Shown: piece by piece, positions 1 through 6,703 of the stretch
Numbering within the stretch: the stretch's first letter is position 1
Layout of the letters: each line of letters starts with the position of its first letter
DNA from: CAZEQD01 sp964514305
GTDB lineage: Bacteria > Acidobacteriota > Aminicenantia > Aminicenantales > Aminicenantaceae
Assembly (NCBI GenBank): GCA_964514305.1
Contig: CAZEQD010000008.1
Coordinates: 1 to 56,520, forward strand
DNA: 56,520 nt
Direction of reading: 5' to 3'
The notes under the pieces: generated by a model
The model's input: the letters and a program-made list of their open reading frames with translations, nothing else
Databases searched by the model: none
Told to the model about the DNA's origin: nothing
Made by a program: the position numbers and the translations under genes

Positions 1-833
1 TGAGACCTTCAGACCATAAAGAGCCCAAAGAAGTTGTCTTTATTCAATGTGCCGGTTCCCGCGATCCTGAGCTTCACTGTCCTTATTGTTCAAAAATCTG
101 CTGTATGTATACCGCCAAACATGCAATGCTCTATAAACACCATGTGCCTGACGGCCAGGCTTATGTTTTCTACATTGACATCCGTTCCGGCGGCAAAGGC
201 TATGAAGAATTTGTCCAGAGAGCTGTCGAAGAAGATGGGGTCCTATATTTAAGAGGCAAGGTTTCTAAAATATTTGAAGATAAAGGCAAAATTAAAGTCT
301 GGGGAGTCGATACTTTAACGGGAAAGGATATTGAAATAGATGCTGATATGGTTGTTCTGGCCATGGCTATACGTCCTTCTCAGGGAGCCGAAGAACTGGC
401 CAAAAAACTTAAAATTGCTCTCGATAAAGATGGCTTTTTAGCTGAAGCCCATCCTAAGTTACGCCCGGTGGAAAGTGTGACTTCAGGCATGTTTTTGGCC
501 GGAGCTGCCCAGGCACCAAAAGATATTCCAGAAGCAGTCGGCCAGGCCAGCGGGGCCGCGGCCAAAGCCATCACCATCCTTTCTCAAGAAAGACTGTTCC
601 ATGCCCCTACGGTAGCTAGAGTCAATAAAAATCTGTGCACGGGCTGCGGTATGTGTGTTCAGGTTTGTCCTTATGAAGCTATAGCTTTAAAAGATGATAA
701 GGCTGAAGTTAATGAAGTCCTATGTGAAGGCTGTGGGACTTGTTCGGCCACTTGTTTAAGGGCAGCTGTTGAAGTTAAAAACTTAACGCTGCTGCAAATT
801 CATGAAATGATAGATTCAGCACTTGGAGGCTGA
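1..833 (+). CDS. hdrA: HdrA, heterodisulfide reductase-like flavin/iron-sulfur subunit A (C-terminal part)
   Basis: The reading frame is open from base 3 to the TGA at 831-833, so the gene starts before the window; about 276 residues of a protein that is usually near 650 are present. The fragment opens with the HdrA hallmark QCAGSRD followed by HCPYCSKICCMYTAKHA. It then carries the end of the FAD/NAD(P)-type fold (LAGAAQAPKDIPEAVGQASG) and two ferredoxin motifs near fragment residues 211-222 and 241-251 (CTGCGMCVQVCP and CEGCGTCSATC; the last cysteine is followed by Leu, not the usual Pro). HdrA is the subunit where flavin-based electron bifurcation takes place in Hdr complexes, in the cytoplasm. 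Two bases separate it from the MvhD gene, so the two are surely co-transcribed. Any HdrB and HdrC genes would lie upstream, outside the window. Confidence 0.93.
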   Translation, partial: RPSDHKEPKEVVFIQCAGSRDPELHCPYCSKICCMYTAKHAMLYKHHVPDGQAYVFYIDIRSGGKGYEEFVQRAVEEDGVLYLRGKVSKIFEDKGKIKVWGVDTLTGKDIEIDADMVVLAMAIRPSQGAEELAKKLKIALDKDGFLAEAHPKLRPVESVTSGMFLAGAAQAPKDIPEAVGQASGAAAKAITILSQERLFHAPTVARVNKNLCTGCGMCVQVCPYEAIALKDDKAEVNEVLCEGCGTCSATCLRAAVEVKNLTLLQIHEMIDSALGG

Positions 834-835
834 TC

Positions 836-1258
836 ATGGCTGATAATTTTGAACCAAAAATTGTGGCTTTTCTCTGCAAATGGTGCTCCTCAGCCGGAAG
901 CGACTTGGCTGGAGTTTCCAGGATGGAATATCCGCCTAATGCGGTACCAATCACCGTTATGTGCTCTGGCAGTGTATCGCCTCTCTATATTCTTTCAGCC
1001 TTAAATAAAGGAGCCGATGGGGTGTTGGTCTCAGGCTGTCATCCTGGCGATTGCCACTATATAAAAGGCAACCTATACGCTCGAAGGCGCTTATATCTAG
1101 TCAAGAAAATTTTAGAATTCGTCGGTCTTGAACCTCAGCGTTTCCAGATGTCCTGGATTTCAGCCGCCGAGGGAACAAAATACACCCAAGTTATCAAAGA
1201 TTATGTCAATCAAGTCAAAGCTATTGGCCCTCAAACAAAGCTGAGGAGAAATCTATAA
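836..1258 (+). CDS. mvhD: MvhD/FlxD-type iron-sulfur subunit
   Basis: This 140-residue protein matches the MvhD/FlxD family in length and motif order. C14 and C17 lie in FLCKWCS, C43 in VMCSGS, and C68 and C73 in SGCHPGDC. In the family these cysteines hold a [2Fe-2S] cluster that passes electrons from a hydrogenase, formate dehydrogenase or Flx module into HdrA. It starts two bases after hdrA, and its TAA shares one base with the ATG of the next gene (1258), an arrangement typical of translational coupling. No hydrogenase large subunit is present and the next genes are Flx-like, so the FlxD role, with NAD(H) as the partner, is more likely than the MvhD role. That choice is inference from neighbours. 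Confidence 0.9.
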   Translation: MADNFEPKIVAFLCKWCSSAGSDLAGVSRMEYPPNAVPITVMCSGSVSPLYILSALNKGADGVLVSGCHPGDCHYIKGNLYARRRLYLVKKILEFVGLEPQRFQMSWISAAEGTKYTQVIKDYVNQVKAIGPQTKLRRNL

Positions 1259-2289
1259 TGGTCAAGCTTGAGGAACTAAAAGAGGCAGTCAAAAATATTT
1301 TAGACCAGGGTAAAGTCAAATATGTCATCGCATATAAAACAAACCCTAACAGCCTAAGAACTGTACCTTTCTTCATCAAAGATTCAAATGACGTAGACCA
1401 GATAACCTGGAATCCACTTTGTGTTTATAACTTAGCCCGGTTTTTAGTTGATGAAAAAAGAAGAAAAGCCAGAGAGAAAAATCCTGATACAAGGCCGGTG
1501 GGAGTAGTGGTTAAAGGCTGTGACAGCCGGGCTGTAAATGTCCTTCTCCAGGAGAATTACATCAAGCGCCAAGACGTCTACATCATTGGAGTTTCCTGTG
1601 AAAAGACTGGAGTAATTGATGAGAAAAAGTTGGCCAAGAAGCTGAATGGCCGAAGAGCCCAAAAAGTAGAATTTGGCCCAGATAGCCAGTTCATTGTGAC
1701 TACTAGGAATGGCCAAGAAAAAATTTCAGCCGCCGAAATTCTGGCTGATAGATGTCTGGAATGTCAGGCAAATTTTCCCGTTGTTTATGATATTCTCCTT
1801 GGCGAAGAGACAAAAAGAAAGCCTGAAAAGCCATTTCAATCAGTGGAAAAAATTGAATCTTTAAGCCAAAAGGAAAAATGGGCCTTTTGGCAAAAAGAGC
1901 TGGGAAAATGTATTCGCTGTTATGCCTGTCGCTCGGCCTGTCCGATGTGTTACTGCGATGAGTGTGTGGTCGATACTATAAATTTTGCGGTCACGGCTGA
2001 GACTACAGCTGAGGAAAAAGCCCAAAAGATAAAATGGGTGGAAAAATCACCTCTTTTATCTGAAAACTTTATTTATCATTTGGTCAGAGCTCTACATTTG
2101 GCCGGACGTTGTGTTGACTGTGGTGAGTGTGAAAGAGCCTGCCCGTTTGATATTCCTCTCCGTTTTTTGAACAAAAAGCTTGAAAAGGAAGCCAAAGAGC
2201 TGTTCGGTTATAAGGTCGGCTTCGATCCTGACCAGCCTCCTCTTCTTTCTTCTTTTAAAGATGAAGATCCAGAAGATTTTATATGGTGA
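1258..2289 (+). CDS. FlxB-like 4Fe-4S dicluster subunit
   Basis: A 343-residue soluble protein with two cysteine motifs near the C-terminal end: C218, C221, C224, C228 (CIRCYACRSACP, followed by more cysteines in CYCDEC at 231-236) and C285, C288, C291, C295 (CVDCGECERACP). Further conserved-looking cysteines sit at 88 (VVKGCDSRA), 114 and 166/169. The N-terminal part resembles the F420 hydrogenase/dehydrogenase beta-subunit type fold, as in FlxB proteins beside HdrA in Desulfovibrio. The role would be to relay electrons between the NAD(H)-oxidising FlxA and MvhD/HdrA. The ATG overlaps the previous stop codon by one base. The assignment to FlxB rests on motif pattern and on its place between an MvhD gene and an FlxA-like gene; no substrate can be read from the sequence. 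Confidence 0.78.
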   Translation: MVKLEELKEAVKNILDQGKVKYVIAYKTNPNSLRTVPFFIKDSNDVDQITWNPLCVYNLARFLVDEKRRKAREKNPDTRPVGVVVKGCDSRAVNVLLQENYIKRQDVYIIGVSCEKTGVIDEKKLAKKLNGRRAQKVEFGPDSQFIVTTRNGQEKISAAEILADRCLECQANFPVVYDILLGEETKRKPEKPFQSVEKIESLSQKEKWAFWQKELGKCIRCYACRSACPMCYCDECVVDTINFAVTAETTAEEKAQKIKWVEKSPLLSENFIYHLVRALHLAGRCVDCGECERACPFDIPLRFLNKKLEKEAKELFGYKVGFDPDQPPLLSSFKDEDPEDFIW

Positions 2290-2293
2290 AAAG

Positions 2294-2636
2294 ATGGAAA
2301 AAATACTGAGAAAAAAAGATNNNNNNNNNNNNNNNNNNNNNNNNNNNNNNNNNNNNNNNNNNNNNNNNNNNNNNNNNNNNNNNNNNNNNNNNNNNNNNNN
2401 NNNNNNNNNNNNNNNNNNNNTGTCAATTTCCGGATTTTACCATGCACTCTTCCGGCCACAACCCCCGGCCTGACAAAGCTTCCAGACTTCGGCAAAGAGT
2501 ACTTCATAAGTTCCTGTATTTTGTCGAACGTTATAACGATTATATGTGCGTTGGTTGCGGTCGTTGCGTCTCCAAATGCCCAGTAGGGATCGATATTGTT
2601 GAAATCCTCAATAAGGTGAGAGATTATGAATCATAA
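2294..2636 (+). CDS. FlxC-like iron-sulfur subunit, interrupted by assembly gap
   Basis: The gene is split by the N run at 2321-2420. The left piece begins at the ATG at 2294, four bases after the previous stop, and reads MEKILRKKD, a usual opening for this ferredoxin family. The right piece is open in frame from 2421 to the TAA at 2634-2636. It reads CQFPDFTMHSSGH, a helical stretch, then CVGCGRCVSKCPVGID, a 4Fe-4S motif. The two pieces are not in the same frame if the gap is taken as exactly 100 bases, so the run is a placeholder of unknown true length; most of the protein (a few hundred residues in the family) is probably missing. It fits the FlxC slot between FlxB- and FlxA-like genes. 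Gene calls that read through the Ns here are artefacts. Confidence 0.75.
2321..2420. other. assembly gap of 100 N
   Basis: Exactly 100 N inside the FlxC-like gene. The coding frames on each side disagree at this spacing, so the length is a placeholder. Confidence 0.98.
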
Positions 2637-3450
2637 TGTTTATATCCCTCAGCTAGCCAAAATAATCCAAATAAAGGAAGAAGTAACCGGTGCTAGACCA
2701 ATTAAAACCTTCCGCACCCAATTTTTAAACGGTTATAACTTTTCTTTCCGCTGCGGTCAGTGTGCTATGCTCTCTGTTTTTGGCAAAGGCGAATCCATGA
2801 TATCTATCTCTTCTACCCCGCTAATTAAAGATTACCTTCAGTTTAGCATATTGAAAATGGGTAGAGTCACCTCTGCCCTTCATGAGATGTTGGAAGGCGA
2901 GATCATTGGCATTAGAGGTCCTTATGGTAATGGATTTCCAATCGAAGACTGGAAGGGTAAAAATCTGATTTTTATCGGTGGCGGCATCGGGCTTCCTCCC
3001 ATCTGGTCAGTGCTTCAGACAGTTTTAAGAAAGAAAGAAGAATATGGTCAACTTACCCTTATCTACGGTGCCCGAACCTCAAAAGACCTTGTTTTTAAGG
3101 AAGAACTAAAAGATCTCAAAAAGAAAATTACTGTCCATCTCTCTATCGATGTAGAAGAGCCTGATTGGCAGGAATTCGTAGGCTTCGTTCCTCAGAATGT
3201 CCTGGATAAAAAACCTTCACCGGCCAAGGCAATTTCAGTTACCTGCGGACCGCCAATAATGATTAAGTTCGTTATCAAAGCTCTCAAAGAGTTAGGCTTC
3301 GAAGATGAGCAAATCTACACGACAGTGGAAAATAAAATGAAATGCGGTATTGGCAAATGTGGAAGGTGCAATATTGGCTCCCATTATGTCTGTAAAGATG
3401 GGCCCGTCTATTCTTGGGCTGAATTAAAAAAACTTCCTCAAGAATATTAA
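2626..3450 (+). CDS. FlxA-like FAD/NAD(P)-binding oxidoreductase subunit
   Basis: A 274-residue member of the family that includes PyrK, sulfhydrogenase gamma and FlxA. An N-terminal FAD barrel spans about residues 1-100. A nucleotide-binding loop IFIGGGIGLPP lies near 108-120, followed by YGARTSKDLVFKEEL. A C-terminal [2Fe-2S] cysteine set (CGIGKCGRCN plus a later VC) lies near 239-256. The protein should oxidise or reduce NAD(P)H and feed electrons to the FlxB/FlxC subunits. The ATG at 2626 overlaps the end of the FlxC-like gene by 11 bases. The stretch that in relatives usually reads PGQF followed by a Pro-Ser-Ile flavin motif reads CGQC and ESMISISSTP here, so the FAD-binding segment is divergent. 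FlxA is the best fit from context; a sulfhydrogenase gamma subunit is the alternative. Confidence 0.85.
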   Translation: MNHNVYIPQLAKIIQIKEEVTGARPIKTFRTQFLNGYNFSFRCGQCAMLSVFGKGESMISISSTPLIKDYLQFSILKMGRVTSALHEMLEGEIIGIRGPYGNGFPIEDWKGKNLIFIGGGIGLPPIWSVLQTVLRKKEEYGQLTLIYGARTSKDLVFKEELKDLKKKITVHLSIDVEEPDWQEFVGFVPQNVLDKKPSPAKAISVTCGPPIMIKFVIKALKELGFEDEQIYTTVENKMKCGIGKCGRCNIGSHYVCKDGPVYSWAELKKLPQEY

Positions 3451-3618
3451 CAGCTAGTTAAACATGAAAATATTAACTTATAAATTATCCACCAAAAGGT
3501 CATCACTGTTCAATTCTTGTCAGCTTGTTTCTAATTCAAAAGCTTCTCTCTATCAAAGTCCAATTCCCATTTCCAATTATATAGTTCGTTTTATATCAAT
3601 TCATTAAGGAGGAAAAGA

Positions 3619-4380
3619 ATGGAAAAGACTATTAACATTATGGATAAAATTGCTGAAACAAGCAAGGGAATCACCACGGGATTAGAGGAAAAAGACATTA
3701 AACACTGGGTAAAAATCTACATAATGGGAAGAGCCTATAAAGTTCCAGCTGACTTGACCATTATGCAGGCCATGGAATATGCTGGCTATAAATTTATTAG
3801 ATCTTGCGGATGTAGGGCAGGATTTTGTGGCGCATGTGCGACAATTTATAGAAAAGAAGGTGATTATAAATTTTATGGAGTTTTAGCCTGCCAAACAAGG
3901 GTAGAAAATGGAATGTTTCTGGTCCAAATCCCCTTTGCACCGGCAGAAAAGGCTCTTTATGACATCAATAAAGAAAATTATGATCCTGGAGTACTATTAA
4001 AATATTATCCCGAAGCTGCTAGATGTGTTAGTTGCAATACCTGCACTAAATCTTGCCCTCAGGATCTTGAAGTCATGGATTATGTGCAGGCAGCTTTAAA
4101 AGGAAGTTTTAAAGATCTGGCTGAACTATCTTTTGACTGTGTTCAATGTGGCTTATGCGCCATGAGATGTCCGGCTGAAATTGTCCAGTATCATTTAGCC
4201 CAATTGGGAAGAAGAATGTATGGAAAATATGGAATGCATGAAGAGAAGAATGTAAAAAAAAGAGTCAAGGAAATAGAAGAAGGTAAATTTGAAAAAGAAT
4301 TCAAGTTGATCATGAAGCTTCCCACTAAAAAACTTCAAGAAATTTACTTAAAACAGATGAAAACTCGTGAGGTTTATTAG
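3619..4380 (+). CDS. fumarate reductase/succinate dehydrogenase-like iron-sulfur subunit
   Basis: A 253-residue FrdB/SdhB-like protein. A [2Fe-2S] ferredoxin domain covers about residues 30-110 with C65, C70, C73 and C91 (SCGCRAGFCGAC, then LACQ). A dicluster domain follows with C136, C139, C142, C146 (CVSCNTCTKSCP) and C174, C177, C180, C184 (CVQCGLCAMRCP). Both late motifs have the full CxxCxxCxxxCP pattern of 4Fe-4S clusters, whereas standard SdhB/FrdB proteins carry one 3Fe-4S site. A strong ribosome site (AAGGAGG) precedes the ATG. It is followed after 32 bases by a matching flavoprotein, but no membrane anchor gene is present, which suggests a soluble enzyme. It lies 168 bases after the Flx genes, so it could share or follow their transcript. 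Confidence 0.82.
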   Translation: MEKTINIMDKIAETSKGITTGLEEKDIKHWVKIYIMGRAYKVPADLTIMQAMEYAGYKFIRSCGCRAGFCGACATIYRKEGDYKFYGVLACQTRVENGMFLVQIPFAPAEKALYDINKENYDPGVLLKYYPEAARCVSCNTCTKSCPQDLEVMDYVQAALKGSFKDLAELSFDCVQCGLCAMRCPAEIVQYHLAQLGRRMYGKYGMHEEKNVKKRVKEIEEGKFEKEFKLIMKLPTKKLQEIYLKQMKTREVY

Positions 4381-4412
4381 ATGATTTTTAACTGATAAAT
4401 GGGAGGAAAATA

Positions 4413-6071
4413 ATGGAAGAACTCAAATTCATAGGCGGTTATCCTGAATATATGCGAGAATCTATAAAAAGGGTCGAGAAAACTCGCCAACAGAGAATAG
4501 GCAAGTTACCTCCACAGATGACACCTAAGGAAAGAGAAGAAGTCTTAAATCTTTGTCATCCAGACTATGCTCCTGGAGGAAAACGTCCAATATCAATTGG
4601 GCAGAACAAGGGGGATATTGCACCTAATGCTGTGGCTGATTTACTAGAAGCCTATCCATTGTTAGATTCTGATGAAATAGACTTAAAGAAAACGGATTAT
4701 GAGACTGACATCTTGATAATAGGAGGTGGATTAGCAGGTACAAGCGCAGCTCTACTTGCCAACGACTTAGGCGTTCCCGCAGAAAAAATATTACTTACTA
4801 ATAAACTGAGGCATGGAGATGCTAATTCTATGATGGCCCAAGGAGGAACTCAAGCTGCAGATAGACCTAATGATAGTCCCGTAATCCACTATATAGATAT
4901 CATGGGAGGCGGCCACTATGCTAATAAACCAGACGTAGTAAAAGCCCTCGTAGAAGATGCTCCTAAAGTGATAAAGTGGCTTTGTGAACTAGGAGCTATG
5001 TTCGATAGAGATGAAACCGGAAATTTTGTAGAGCTTACAGGAGGTGGTACTTCAAGAAAGAGGATGCATGCCTGTAAAGACTATACTGGAATGGAAGAGT
5101 TGCGGGTCCTCAGAGATGAGTTTAGGAACAGAAATATTCCTGTTCTCGAATATTGCCCAGCTATTGAGCTTTTAACAGATGAAGATAAAGTAACTGGAGC
5201 TGTTCTATGGAATATGGAAACTCATGAGTACAAAATTGTCAGGGCAAAGGCCGTTATCATTGCTACTGGAGGGTTTGGAAGACTTCATATAAGAGGCTTT
5301 CCTACTACAAATCACTATGGGGCAACGGCTGATGGAATTGTTCTTGCCTATAGAGCTGGGGCAAAATTAAGAGATATGGACACTGTTCAATACCATCCTA
5401 CAGGAGCTGCTTACCCCCAGCAAATAATAGGACTTCTTCTTACTGAAAAATTAAGAACAAGTGGAGCTCAACCAATAAATAAAAATGGTAAAGCTTTTGT
5501 CTTCCCGCTTGAGCCCAGAGATGTAGAGGCTGCAGCCATAATAAGAGAGTGTTATATAAATAATAATGGCGTCCAAACTCCAACGGGCATGAGGGGAGTT
5601 TGGTTAGATACCCCTCTCATTGAAATTGTAAAGGGGGAAGGGGCAATTGAAAAATCATTCCCAGCTATGGTAAGAATGTTTAATAGATTTGGAATTGATA
5701 TGGTCAAAGATCCAGTCCTTGTTTTTCCAACTCTACATTATCAGAATGGGGGGGTGGAGACAGATCCCCAAGGAAAGACTAATATAAAAGGATTATTTGT
5801 GGCCGGAGAAGTTACAGGCGGTGTTCATGGCAAAAATAGACTCATGGGGAATTCTACTCTTGATTGCATAGTATTCGGTCGAAGGTCTGGTGTTTCAGCT
5901 GCTAAATTCGTTCTATCAGGCATAAAAACTGGCAGACTTACGCTTGACCATATAAATAGATATATAAAAATGCTCAAAGAAGCAGGCGTAAAACCTGTCC
6001 GAAAATCTCCCATAATCCTACCGGATTACAGAGGAAAAGCAGCCTTGGCCAGGATGATTGATATCTTTTAA
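4413..6071 (+). CDS. FrdA/NadB-family flavoprotein, probable soluble fumarate reductase-like subunit
   Basis: A 552-residue FAD protein with dinucleotide-binding loop IIGGGLAGTSAA near residues 102-113, preceded by an unusual N-terminal extension of about 95 residues. The residues used for dicarboxylate binding and proton transfer in fumarate reductases have clear counterparts: H328 (YHPTG), E345 and R348 (LTEKLRTSGA), R369 (EPRD), H442 (LHYQNGG) and R476 (GKNRLMGNS). At the place of the covalent-FAD histidine there is N138 (ANSMMAQGG), as expected for enzymes with non-covalent FAD such as NadB and soluble fumarate reductases. Its partner is the iron-sulfur gene just upstream. Fumarate reduction is the likely activity, but another enoate or dicarboxylate is possible; L-aspartate oxidase is less likely because that enzyme has no iron-sulfur partner. 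Confidence 0.8.
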   Translation: MEELKFIGGYPEYMRESIKRVEKTRQQRIGKLPPQMTPKEREEVLNLCHPDYAPGGKRPISIGQNKGDIAPNAVADLLEAYPLLDSDEIDLKKTDYETDILIIGGGLAGTSAALLANDLGVPAEKILLTNKLRHGDANSMMAQGGTQAADRPNDSPVIHYIDIMGGGHYANKPDVVKALVEDAPKVIKWLCELGAMFDRDETGNFVELTGGGTSRKRMHACKDYTGMEELRVLRDEFRNRNIPVLEYCPAIELLTDEDKVTGAVLWNMETHEYKIVRAKAVIIATGGFGRLHIRGFPTTNHYGATADGIVLAYRAGAKLRDMDTVQYHPTGAAYPQQIIGLLLTEKLRTSGAQPINKNGKAFVFPLEPRDVEAAAIIRECYINNNGVQTPTGMRGVWLDTPLIEIVKGEGAIEKSFPAMVRMFNRFGIDMVKDPVLVFPTLHYQNGGVETDPQGKTNIKGLFVAGEVTGGVHGKNRLMGNSTLDCIVFGRRSGVSAAKFVLSGIKTGRLTLDHINRYIKMLKEAGVKPVRKSPIILPDYRGKAALARMIDIF

Positions 6072-6241
6072 CCTTTATTTTTTGACTTTTATAGAAAATT
6101 TTTATATTTTTATATTGTATATGTTTCTTAACTGTAATGAGGGCGGGTTAAGGAATAGATAGATGTTCATAATTTTTCAGCAGGAATTTGCAGCCTCGAG
6201 GAAGACTAATTTCCGCTTTGATTAGCAGCAAGGAGGTTAAA

Positions 6242-6679
6242 ATGGAATTTAAGGGTATTGAGAGAAGATCTTGCATCAGATTTACCATTCCGGGAGCTAC
6301 TGTTAGTTATAAGAAAAAATCGTTACTGCCTTCAAAAGAAGATTACGCTGAAGAATTCTGTCCGGTTCTGGATATTAGCCGCGGGGGTATTAGATTTTTG
6401 AGCCAGAAATCAATAAAAGTAGATTCCTCCATTATCCTAAAAATTTCTATCCCTGGAGAAAAAATTCCTCTTGTTCAGAAAGGGCGGGTCCGTTGGGCTT
6501 CCTTCAATGTTGGGCACAGTTACAAATACCAGATCGGAGTTCAATTTAACGTTTACGGTGAGAAAAAAGATCAAAATTTAGTTGGTAATTTAACTAAGAT
6601 AATTGCCCTTGAACAAAAATTTGCCCTTAAAGAAGAGGGAACTTCTGCGGATACTGAAGAATTCGATATCGAAGGCTGA
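6242..6679 (+). CDS. PilZ domain protein, probable c-di-GMP receptor
   Basis: The ATG at 6242 is chosen because AAGGAGGT lies just before it; a longer frame from 6188 lacks such a site. The product has 145 residues. It begins with FKGIERRSCIRF, giving the basic RxxxR-type element of PilZ domains, and then LDISRGGIRF, the (D/N)xSxxG element. Together these form the c-di-GMP binding surface in the family. A PilZ beta-barrel accounts for most of the chain, with a short acidic tail (EEFDIEG) and no partner domain, so it would act as a stand-alone receptor. It converges on glyS with only 24 bases between stop codons. Its target is not apparent. Confidence 0.85.
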   Translation: MEFKGIERRSCIRFTIPGATVSYKKKSLLPSKEDYAEEFCPVLDISRGGIRFLSQKSIKVDSSIILKISIPGEKIPLVQKGRVRWASFNVGHSYKYQIGVQFNVYGEKKDQNLVGNLTKIIALEQKFALKEEGTSADTEEFDIEG

Positions 6680-6703
6680 TTTCTACTTTTTCTTCCTATT
6701 ACT

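Noticed and set aside
2180..2507. reading frames on both strands across the first N gap
   Set aside because: They exist only because N runs contain no stop; real coding frames end at 2289 and resume at 2421.
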